NCBI GenBank assembly: GCA_964036155.1
Contig: OZ038423.1
Location: 7,083,249 to 7,147,248 of the forward strand
DNA: 64,000 bases
Source of the DNA: Diploscapter coronatus
Taxonomy: Eukaryota > Nematoda > Chromadorea > Rhabditida > Rhabditidae
Reading direction: 5' to 3'
Below, in pieces: positions 50,701-61,600 of this stretch. The notes beneath the pieces were generated by a model, which searched no databases, had not been told where the DNA came from, and saw nothing but the letters and a program-made list of their open reading frames with translations. Numbering within the stretch: the stretch's first letter is position 1; each line of letters opens with the position of its first letter. Both the position numbers and the translations under genes were made by a program.

Positions 50701-51002
50701 GATCGAATGTAGCATTTTTGTAAAAGAATTTCAAAGAAATGAAGTTGATCTTCATGTTTAAACTGATTACTTCAGATGAAATGCTAGCATTTTACTAATC
50801 ACAACATTGAGAAAATATCGCATAGACACATTCTTCATAAAACTAAAGCTATTTTAAATTGGCATAATTCATCAAGAAGGATACAAAATTGCTCACCAAT
50901 GCTATTGTTGATCAACAGGTTGAATGCATTGAAAGGCATTCCTTCAGGAATTGGAACGGGCATAGTCAATGGCAAAGATGAAGTGTTCACCGATGGAAGC
51001 AT
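47745..51002 (-). CDS. Scratch-family C2H2 zinc finger transcription factor, 351 aa
   Basis: Scratch proteins are E-box-binding repressors of the Snail superfamily, active in neurons; C. elegans members include scrt-1 and ces-1. Eight exons: 51002-50897, 50624-50365, 50111-49996, 49948-49864, 49816-49737, 48960-48882, 48835-48730 and 47968-47745. Five fingers follow one another: [80 protein letters not shown] and [20 protein letters not shown] (the last ends H-x4-C). The linker ARPFGC and the VSMPAL and RLWLLQGHL stretches point to Scratch rather than Snail. A SNAG repression motif is not seen at the chosen start. A Ser/Asn-rich tail ends the protein. An upstream exon could have been missed. 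Confidence 0.92.
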
Positions 51003-53454
51003 TTCAATTACTCCGAACACGTGTAGAATCTGAATCCGAATTGATACAACAGAATATGTTAATGCGCTTCTTTGCTAGGATTTAAGGAAGTGGGCGGAGT
51101 CAGAACTGATGATTGGGTGAGGAGTGTGAGAAAGAGGGGAGGGGATTGAGAGGGGGACAGATACTCGAAGAATGGAATGAAGCATTCGACAGAAGACGAA
51201 CATAAAAGCATTTGGGATGGGGATGTACAAGTTGAAGAGCAGCAACACGGCGAAGTGCTCGGATGCAACAAAGCAAGACGGACTGAAGAGGACCATTACG
51301 AACAATGCAGAGGGCTCTAATGAATATGAACATTTTGAAACACGTGAAAACTCTTTTATAGCAAAATGAATTGAAATCGCTAAAACGATAAATTTAGATT
51401 TGTCATTGCATTAGTTTTGAAAACGATCGAAACTTCTATAATTCATTGCCTAATTTCTAGAGTTTTCAATTCGGAAAAAAATACTTGGGATATTTTCTTT
51501 TGAATGTAGTATCATATGTAACGTTTTCAAAAGCTAATCCATTGGATTTGTTTAGCGAAGTGGTACGCTTTGAATGAGGCATGCTCGATTAGATCGAATT
51601 GAGAGATAGGCTTGAATCGGCCTGTAGAGCAGGGAAAGAGAAAGGGAGGGTGCGAAGGATTCAGTCATTAGTGACAGCAGGCCATATGGAGGTCGGCTTG
51701 TTACATCATTGTTGGCAAAGAAGGGAACAGAGCGGTAGAAAACAGAAGAAGAGATGCATATCTCGAACAAATGCACATAATTGGATATGGATGTGCAAAT
51801 CATTTGAAAAGATTTGGAATATCTCAAAGAAGGAATGAACTGTTGCAATGACAAAAGAGATACGGTAATTAGTCGGATGCCTTTTACAAAAAGGTTCAAA
51901 AGGGGCGCTATGTTTTCGCATGGGAGTTAGCAAAAGTAATTCTAACACATGACTCTTTCATGAACAGTTTGTTTTAAAAACGACTTTGAGGATATCCAGA
52001 AATAGAAAAGATCTTAAAAAAATCTTTGGAAATAAATTTTCATGAATAAATAAAAATTTCTAAAATCTTGTTGGCCTACCGTAATGGATTCCTCCTAGCG
52101 TATTGCAGTCAGGCAGCTGTCACCTGTCACTTGACTCTCATTCCTCCACAATCCAGACACAACTCCTGCCATCTTCCCGCTTATCACCTCCTTCATCTGC
52201 ACATCATCTTCTACTTCCCTTCCTCTGTCCAAACTACCAGCCGACAAGTCCACATATCCACATATTCCACTTATCCATTTGATCCCATATCTGCTCATCT
52301 CACTTTGTTGTCACAAAGCCAATTCTCTGAAGTAAAACCATCATTATTCCATCAAACTTCGTATATTGAAACTCTAAGGATTTGCAGAAATTCTAAAAGA
52401 CAGAAAGATAGAATTCAATCTTATGCAATCAGCTGGTAATAAAAGAGATACAGTAATCCTTGTCCATGAAATGATATTCTCAGTTTCAAGATATTTTTTG
52501 TCAAATTTGCCGTCTTATCACCTATCTCTCCATCGACATCTTGAAATAGCCCTAATATTGGGTCGCCTATTCATTGGGTAATTCAACCCCTTGTGGCCTT
52601 TTTCGTGCAGATGGCTCTGCATTGGCCTGTTACGCAACAGTCTCCTCTCTTGCTTTCTTCATTCTTCATCCTATTTTCTGCTCTAAACATTCATCTAAAC
52701 AATTACCACAACAAATTGCAGATTGGCACTTACAATAACACCACTCGTCCACTCATCACTCGTTGCTGGAATATCACTCGCATCTGCACTCGAATGAGAA
52801 CATAAATAAAAATCGAGATTGTTTCTTTCCAATCATACATAGTCGAAAGATCAATAGGATTTGATGAAATGACTGCAAACTAGAATCTCAGCGTTTGAAG
52901 AGAGAAAATTCGAATATTTTCAAAATGACTGGCTCGATAAGTATTGAAGAAAGAGTAAAACTCTTGAAGAATACCAGAAGGGAACATCTCCTCATCGAGG
53001 AAGCGTACTTTGAGACTTGAGCATTACAAACTGTCTCCGGCAGATCATTGCATGCTCATGCCCCGATAGAAGTTATGCAATAAAGTAAAAATAAAAAGAT
53101 TGAAGCAATAGTAGTCAAAAGTACAAATATAAGTATCTTCACTGGCTGAAAAAATAAATATTCGATCAATTTAGCGATATCGGAAACTTTCTAATGTCGC
53201 ATCATTTGTAGTCAAGGCCGGAACCGATGTTGCCACGCGTCGAGGGAAACTTTTCAAGGTTGAGCTGGACTGGCGCCACGATGCGCACCACTACTGGTCT
53301 CGCCAGCCTTGGTCTATCTTCGAATTTGCATACATATTATGCTTAGAGTTGAGAAGTTGCATATCAGTTTCCGTGTGCTGTCATTACTCGCTCGTCTGCT
53401 TTCTCATCCACTTGTCTCTCCTCTCTTCTTCCGACTCGAGATTCGTGCATCGAA
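51003..53454. other. Long intergenic region between the Scratch-like and the small membrane protein genes
   Basis: No supported gene. 51080-51200 and 51600-51840 are GA-rich (Scratch-like promoter side). 52080-52320 and 53380-53450 are CT-rich (sense leader of the plus-strand gene). The remainder is AT-rich. Given the regulatory complexity of Scratch genes, enhancers may lie here, but none can be named from sequence alone. Confidence 0.45.
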
Positions 53455-54083
53455 ATGGCGGCGGAATCGTCTTCGTGGCAGAACAAGATCCAAAACGTCA
53501 AGTATGACTATGAGGAGATGGTCATGCTCGCGAGGCGTGTCCTACTCGGAATCGGAGCATTCGAGGTATGATCATAGCTGATCACTCAAAACTGACTTCA
53601 ATGTTGGCTCCTTCTGTTTTGTGAATGATCTCTTCTTCTATTCCCTAGTTCTCTAAACTAACGACTGCCGTTTACAGGAACTTCTGCTATTCTTCGCCTT
53701 CGCGAAAGTCGGCTTCTTTGAATGGCTGCTTCTGACTTTGATCGCTGCCTTCTCGATCATCGTCAGCTATGTCCGGTACAGCAGAAGACTGGACGGTCGC
53801 TACGATCTGCGCGTGCTGCTGGGCATTTCGAAGGACGGCAAATCGGTGAAAATGCTGCAGGATTATGCCGATTTCGCCGGAAGTGAGCATTGCTATTCGA
53901 TGAAGTGATATCATATTACAGCTCATTTCAGTGCTGTTCTGTCCGTTCGTGGCCGGTGTGATCCTGTTCCTCTTCAACCACCTCGAGAATGTCCTGTTCG
54001 ACCTCTCGACCAGCGTGCACATGCTGGCATCTGGTGCGGGTCTCGGCATGGAGTTCTACGAGGTCTTCGTCCTCAATCAGTGA
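53455..54083 (+). CDS. Small multi-pass membrane protein of unknown family, 155 aa
   Basis: Three exons, 53455-53565, 53678-53882 and 53932-54083, join in phase; the last intron is 49 bp. The ATG context (CGAAATGGCG) is good. After a soluble 25-residue start (YDYEEMVMLARRVLLGIGAF) come about three to four hydrophobic segments: ELLLFFAFAKVGFFEWLLLT with LIAAFSIIVSYV, then FCPFVAGVILFLFNHL, and a Gly-rich HMLASGAGLGMEFYEVF end. A charged cytoplasmic-type loop (RYSRRLDGRYDLRVLLGISK) separates them. A poly(A) signal lies at 54262-54267. Codon use is GC-rich like the conserved genes here, suggesting good expression. I do not recognise the family. Confidence 0.8.
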
Positions 54084-56112
54084 CTCTCTGCAATAGCAGT
54101 CCAAATGCTAGCTTCCAACTGAACCGATTCGAGCGCGTCTCCCTCTCTTCTCCTCGACCCGATTCCCGAATCCATTTCCTTGCCGACTCCTCGTCCCACT
54201 CACTCGAATCTCCAATCTCACATCGGCTTGCAAAGTGCCAAGGCGCCCTCTCGAACTACAAAATAAAGCTGGCTTGGCACATCATCCTGATAGTTATGTG
54301 TTGCTGCTGAAAAGCCAAATCACAATGTCTCAATGATTGAGAAACGCTTCTTCAAAGCTTTAATCCTAATGATGAAATCTACAAGTTAATCGTGTTGACT
54401 TTTTCCATCGTCTGTTTTCACCGCGAAATATTGATTCCTTTATATTCTTGTCAGGTGAACATTTAACTGCGAAGTCAAGATGAAGTGACTTATTCTCGCG
54501 AAGAAAGACCACGAGGTTTTGAAACTAAAGAAGTCGAAATCGAAATCTTATTCAGCATAACTGCTCATATAAATGCATGATTTGTAAAATTTGTCGAAGA
54601 AAATTGGGAGATTTTTCTTTCATTTCACCTTACAAATTTTCGTCTTTTCTTTTTATACTTCGATCATCTAACTTTGGGTGGATATTGAAATCATGCCAAG
54701 CAATGGTCATAGAGATTTTGATTGATGCTTCAAATACAAATTCCGATTCATGTCAGTTTTGGTAGATACATAAATTGTGGCTTGCCTCGAGACGACGATA
54801 CTTGGTCTCTGGGCGAGAAACCTGCGCGTACAGAAACGGCGTCGAGTAATTTAGCTTCGCAGCCTTTTCTGCTTCGGCTGCTGCAGGCAGCCGGCGAGTG
54901 TCTCTCCTCTTCCTCAATGATTTTTCTCTCTTCCATGCGATTCTCGCTCCCCATCCACAGTCAACCATAAGTGAGCCATTTCTCTCCAATGCAAAAAGTA
55001 AAGTTTCAGCATTGAACTGCTTCTGCTTGTGTGTGGTGGCGTGGTTTCATACGAAACTGGCTGTCACTCCTCACTTGACTTGACCATTTTCTGCGTCTCT
55101 TTAACGTCTTCAATTCATCACTTATTTATTCGATTTTTACATATCGTGATTTGTGAGTCTTACAAGTTTTGCTTGATGTTTTCTTGTTTCTCATGATTCA
55201 TCACAACTTTGATAAAATTAGCCTGTTAATCGGGATGACGTTCAAATGGCGTCCTCCAACTTTGTTCTATTTAACCTTTCACTCAATTTTTTCTCCGAAT
55301 TATTTGATGTAAATACGCCCACTTCCTATTTGAAAATCAGATGAACTGATGTCAGATGAAGGGAGATTTCAGAATATTCATGACTTTATATCTCGAAATC
55401 GACGATTTGTCTCAAATTGAACTTGGACTTGTTATTTTTCATAGTCAAACTTGAAATAGCAAGCGAGTTAAGTTTCTAAAATTCCTTCTCGTGAAGATTC
55501 ATAGTCTTTATTTCATGCCACTATAGGATAGCGTGCAACTTTTTCAGATATTCATTAGCCTCCGATTGACTTCCATAGTGATCATTGTTACTTTCACTTT
55601 CGATTTCTCGAAACTCCAGCTCGTTTTTCCTTGCCAGTCGTTGTTTCGTCTACTTGACATGCAGGAATTTCATCGTCTTGTTCGCACCTTGCACTTCAGC
55701 AGCATTCAACTGGTTCAGACTCCTTACCTAATTCATAATTCATACCTTCAATCTGCCGAGAATTCGTCTTTCCTTCTTCTTGCGTTTTTCCTTACCCCTC
55801 CCTTGCTTCCGCCCTTCCTTGTAGCCTCTTCCTCTTATTACTCTCCTTACTCCGTCGTCCGGTCCTTCAGTCCACTTATGCTAACAAATAACTTTCTATT
55901 TCTCCATTAAATTGGCCTTGCCGATGTCTAATTTCTGTCTTATTATAGTTGTTTGAGTTTTTTTCGGAATGGAATTTACGAATTTACGTCGATTAAAATT
56001 TGATGACAGAAATCATCAACTCGATGGAGAAAAACTCAAAAATCACATTTGTAATTGCAGTTTTGCAATACGGTAGGAAGAGAGGAAAGAAGAGGGAAGG
56101 AGCAGCAGCGAT
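54084..56112. other. Intergenic region before the cuticle collagen gene
   Basis: Holds the 3' flank of the small membrane protein gene (AATAAA at 54262), then mostly AT-rich DNA and a CT-rich stretch at 55740-55870. A GC-richer island at 54780-54960 is open in two frames on the minus strand but has no clear start, partner exon or known motif. Confidence 0.4.
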
Positions 56113-58319
56113 ATGCGGCCCTTCTCTCAGCTGCTCACTGATCCGTCTATAGCCCTGGTTCTGTCCGTCACAGCCCTGATATGTGCCTCGGCTCTCACTC
56201 CGCTCATCTTCTTCCACAGCATCTACGTCTTCTCCACTGTCGAGCAGGAGCATTGTCCAGTAAGCAATCAAAAGTTCTATTACAAAAAGTAGTGTGAATT
56301 ACTTCACGGCAGAAGTCGAACCACTAACGAGATCGACTGATTTTTTTCCGACTGAAACCAATTGATATCGCATAGGTAGACTTACCAACCGATTGATGGC
56401 TCTGCACCAGAATCGAGTGGAAATAACCGTGATTGATTATTTCCGCTAATTCAATATGTTTTAGCATATAGGCGGAAATGGGTGATTACGGATATTTCTA
56501 CTCAATTTAGGGCACAAAATATCATCGACTGTGACTTCACTGTCAGGTCTCTATCGGTGCCAGCCGTAAGAAAAACAGTTGAATTCGTAGCTGTCCAAAT
56601 TCGACTCAGTTCCGTGTAATACAGAATTAGGTTTTACATATCAAGAATGTAGATATTGGACCAAGTAAATGAAATCCACTCTGTCCATTAACCACATCAT
56701 CATTCACTTGAACTCAAATAAACCCGCTCAATTCGTTTTTCATGTAACTCAACAGATTAACTAAAAAATTATTTGTAATTGATCCGAAAATGGAGCTAGT
56801 GGGTAAAAATGCGCGGATTTGACGAGAGACTTAAACAGGAATTGGAATCTATTGATGATATCCTCTAAATGACGATGAAATAATAATTAAATTTCTTTTT
56901 GGACCCAGAATTTGATTTCTTCAGAATTCAAAAAATTGTTTCAGCTACCTAGATCATTGTTGCTTTCAGTACTTTCACAATTAAGGCTCTTTTGGTGAAC
57001 CTGAAATGAGTTGAACAGTTTCCTCTTTAGACGCTGATTGGTGGAATGTGGAGGCGAGTAGACCTGGCACGACAGCATGCTCATGAGCAAATCAGGAGGA
57101 AACGACAGCTCGCTAGTGAGATATTGAATTTAACGAATTTCTATCCGAAAAGCAAATTGATAGGAAATAAATTGCGATAAATTTAGCGTGCTGCGTGGGC
57201 CCGCCAGGTGGCATTGGAAGGCCAGGTAAAATTCTACGTTAAATATTTCATCAAATTTAGCATTTTTAAAGGCGAAGATGCGCCGGACGGAAGGGATGGC
57301 GAAAATGGAAGGTAAATGGAGCTCTGATAGGAATGATCGTTGAAAAGCTCTTTAGTCCTGGTAGAACTGGTCGGCCTGCCGAAGGCGATCCGCGGAGTTG
57401 GTGCGAACGGGAATGTCCGATTGGGAAGCCAGGGTTAATCATTTTTCCAATTTTCTCTGAAAAAAAAAGAAATTTCAGAAGACCCGGCGTTGCAGGCGAC
57501 AAAGGAGAACGCGGAAAAAGGGGAAATGCTGGCAAGCTTATGAGAACGATTGTTCCTTTCAATAATCTCATAATTCAGGCCAAGAAGGCGTACCAGCCCT
57601 GCCTTCGCCTAGAGGAGGTAGATTTTATGGCTATAAAAGATTTGTTTAAAAAAAAACCTATTCAGAAATGGGTGAACGAGGCGATGTAGGCTTTGATGGT
57701 TCGGAAGGGACTCCAGGAGGCAGAAATTTGACTTTTGAAATACTTGATTGCCAAAAATGGAATTTCAGAAGCTGGTGAAAATGGAAAAGTCTTTCAATCT
57801 GAAGGTCCACCTGGGTTTGCTCAGATTTTATTTCAGGAATAATTTTTTTTCTATTTCAGTCCCGAAGGCATTCAAGGACCAAGAGGGTAAATACGTACCA
57901 TTTATTGAATATTTGATGCCATAAATAATTTCATTATCATCTTTTAAAATATTCCTTTAACATAAACCCATTATAGTCCGCCTGGTGCGAAAGGTGATGC
58001 TGGTAGACGAGGTGAAGATGGAATCGTAGGGGAACGAGGTCAGCGAGGTTTTCCTGGGTAAGGACAACTTTTATTCTCATTTTGTTCAATATGTTTGTTC
58101 ATAGAAACCCGGGTCAGAAAGGTGACAGAGGCAGCCCAGGCGACACCGGACCTCATGGGCAGAAAGGTGTGAAAGATTCGACTTTTAGTTGGGCAAAATT
58201 ATTCCCAATTTCTCTGTTCAGGCGAAAAGTGGCCATGTGAGACATGCCCGCCACCAAGGGTTTCCCCTGGATATTATACTGGGGCAGCGTCTTCGAAGAA
58301 GTCCGTCAGGAAGAGCTAG
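56113..58319 (+). CDS. Cuticle collagen, 282 aa
   Basis: Nematode cuticle collagens are small, type II membrane-anchored chains cleaved by a furin-like protease and cross-linked in the cuticle. Thirteen exons: 56113-56259, 57031-57115, 57187-57225, 57272-57311, 57356-57433, 57479-57531, 57579-57617, 57666-57719, 57769-57814, 57860-57886, 57977-58057, 58105-58166 and 58222-58319. An N-terminal hydrophobic anchor (IALVLSVTALICASALTPLI) is followed by a basic RRKRQ processing site, a Cys pair (TCCVGPPG), Gly-X-Y blocks with short interruptions and Cys pairs between (WCEREC, WPCETC), and a short tail. 13 exons is many for a cuticle collagen. The introns after 57531 and 57719 begin with GC, not GT. 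The 770-bp first intron is by far the longest. Confidence 0.88.
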
Positions 58320-58639
58320 TGCAACTTTTCAGCTACCCAAGTTTTTGTTGAACCCTCACTTAACACTTATCACTCTTATCATGTGCCACAGGTATATTCA
58401 TTTCTATTCGAGTAAGTAAGAGATTTGACACGATTTTGTGTAGGGATAAGTTAGCTAATTCCTCGATGCAGTTTTAGTAGTTCTTTTGTATCTAATATTC
58501 TGCTATTTTATACCTTGAAAAATTCTCCTTGCAATTGAAACTCACGTAATAGTATCAGTTTGTTCATTTTTATAAATGTATGATAGTAAATTAACGATTT
58601 ATTCAGGATAATAAGCATATTTTGATGCGATTCTACAAC
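58320..58639. other. Convergent 3' flanks of collagen and sphingomyelinase genes
   Basis: About 320 bp of AT-rich non-coding DNA; no feature beyond the gene ends is seen. Confidence 0.5.
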
Positions 58640-61600
58640 TCACAATGGACATGTTTCACTGTCATGCTTCTTCAGTTTGTACTCGTAGACCTTCCTCCTG
58701 ATTTCCAACCTCGTTGGCACATATTTCTTCGACTTCTCCTTCGGTTCAACTGAAATAAATTTAAACAAATTGATAACAATGAAGTTTTGACGGATATTCA
58801 TCTTGCATAATGGACTCGCAGACATTTGTTTCGATTTTTAATGGAAACGTTGACTTTAAGAATTATCCAATGAATATCTGTTTAGAAAGTTTTCAAATCA
58901 AAATTTCCTTTATACCGTAAAATCTAAATAAAAGTTCCCCCCTCAACTTCGAAACTATCTATTACCCAACTCAAATCATCTCAGGAAGTGTTTCGTAATG
59001 TTCTTCATAGTGTATAGTGATTTTAGTTTCGATTTGAAGTGATTACGATCATCAAATGAGGAGTTTGGTGGTTTGGAAATCTGGTAATCGAAAAATAGAA
59101 GTCCATGGATTTCTATTTTAGATTTTACGGTCATTTTTTAAATGAGTTCACCGAACTTACCCGCAAGATCTGGACACAACTTCCCCTTGGAATGATGAAA
59201 CTCTCTGCATGTACATAGCAGTCCGTTTCTACAGCCGCCTGTGCAAGGCTCTACTCCGTCGTATTGATTGCGTCTATGGTGGTTTCTAGAAATGCGCGCA
59301 ATTCTTGCAGGGAAATCAATATTCACGTGTAATATTTGTTGAACGTTGCGTCGTCGGTTTTCATCCGGTCGATCAGCTTGTTCCACTCATCTGGAATAGC
59401 TGATGGCAGTCCATATTCCTTGAGCACACTTCCGTAAAGTTGTTGCCATTGTGGATTAGTTGGATTCGCGTTGTTCAGAGTCAAATTGAAGAACCACTCT
59501 TCGAAGTCGATGACGGACTGAAAATGAATAAAGTGAAGAATAAAAATGAGAAATCTGGAAAGAACTGATTCAGTCAAATTATGAAATAGGGCCGAGTTAG
59601 TTTTTAAAGACTCGCAAACTTGACCATAAATACAAAGCATGAAAACACATACGAATGAAGATCCTGGGTAATTTCCATCGATCGTATAAATTCTATAAGC
59701 CGGAAAGCTTGAGCTGTAGGTGGTTAGAGACGGCGCCGAGAAGATTACGCTGAAGTTTTGGTATTTAAGAGTGTATTTGTAAGGCTCGAACAGTTGTATG
59801 CAGTTTAAAAAAGTCTGAAAATCGCAATTTGACCATAGAGGTGTATACCCCTATGGGTCTTAATCACAAAATCGAGGAGATTAGGCTATATCCTCAAAAG
59901 TGGGTGGAGTTATGCTAATTTGAAAATTTTGGTTTCGATGAAAAATGCTCGTTAGGTGGTACAAAGAAAACTTTTTTGCTATGAAAGATTTTTGAAAAGT
60001 TATGAATTTTTGAAAATTATGGTATTTTCGTGGGTTTGGTCTATTCAAACTGCTGTACCATGCTTACCATTATAGCTAGACCCAAGGTGTCTTTACAAAA
60101 GTTGCTTAGTTTTTCATTCCACGTTGAATGGTATATGATTTGTGGGGGGTTTGCATGAATTTCGAGATTCGACCCCCTGACCGCACTCTTTGAGCGCTTT
60201 TTTCTCAAAATGAGTACCCTTATTTTTCAATTTCCCTGGCTGATTTCGATGCAGTTTTTCGTGGAGAATAACCCTATGGTGTCCGTTCATTTACACAAAG
60301 AACATTTTTTGTTCAGGGGAAGCGATTTTCTACAAATTCTGGGGGTATTTTTACCCCCTACCTTGACTTCGGGGCGACCTACAGCATCCAGCAAGTGGCT
60401 GACCCCCCGAAACCTATATATCAGAAGATGGGCAATTATATGAGCTACATAATGCTTTTTCATTTTTTCGAAAATCTTTTACAGCAAAAAAGTTTTCTTT
60501 GTACCACCTAACGAGCATTTTTTTATCGAAACCAAAATTTTCAAGTTAGCATAGCTCCGCCCACTTTTGAAGACGGAGCCTAATCTTCTCGATTTCGTGA
60601 TTAGGATCCATAGAGGTATCCACTTCTATGATCAAATCTCGATTTGAAGGACTTTTTCCTGAAATCCGAGTTTTTTTGACAACTGTTCGGGTCTTACAAA
60701 TACACTTTCTTAACGAGCAAAATTCTGTTGAACCTCGTAGGCGTCGATGTGTGATCCATAGGGTCCGAATAGGTCGCGTAGAACTGTTCCGCATGCGTGT
60801 GACGTAAAAAAGAAAGAATTTTCCGGCAAAGTTTTGATATTATTTAGAAGTTCTTATTTGAAAGGAAGAGTCTTTGAAAGTGATAATTGAACAATTTCTT
60901 GTAACGATTTAAATGACGAAATCTCGCCCATTATTTGTTTCTAAGTAATTGAACTTACCCATGAATTGAGCAGTGATTGTGTTTGCGAATCTGAAATGCG
61001 TTCTGATCATTGATTGAACGTAGTGGAATTTTGAAATTCGAATTCGAAGTTGGAAGATATCTTCGGAACTTGTGATCGAAATTGAAATTCCATCTCATCC
61101 CTGATTATGATCTACTTCTAAAGCCAAACTTACCGATTAACGACGTTATAGTAGTTGATGTCCCAGCCTTCAAGACTTTCTCCGTTGCCGCCTTAAAATC
61201 ATCATACATTTTTAGAAAGGAAGTTCTGCTCGACAATACCGTTGATGTGAGCGATGATTTGGACCTGGAATTATTTAATTTTTTTGTTCTAAAATAAAAT
61301 AGCCGACTTTATCGCCGGCAGCTTCGGCGTCGAGCAATTGCTCTATCAGCCAACTCATTGTCGAGTCCGGATCACTTTGATTTACGTACAGCCAGCTGTT
61401 AAATTCTTACGTAGCCAATAGCTAATGAATGATTTCTCACAAGTTGTTACTGTCGCCGTAGACGTTGTTCAGAGCGATCACCCTCATTCCGGGATACAAT
61501 TTGTTCACGTAGGATCCACGACTAAAATAAACGTTCATAGCAGCTCCCTATCATCTACTTTTACTAAATCATCGTGTCATTTTGGTCATCGGGAATCCCG

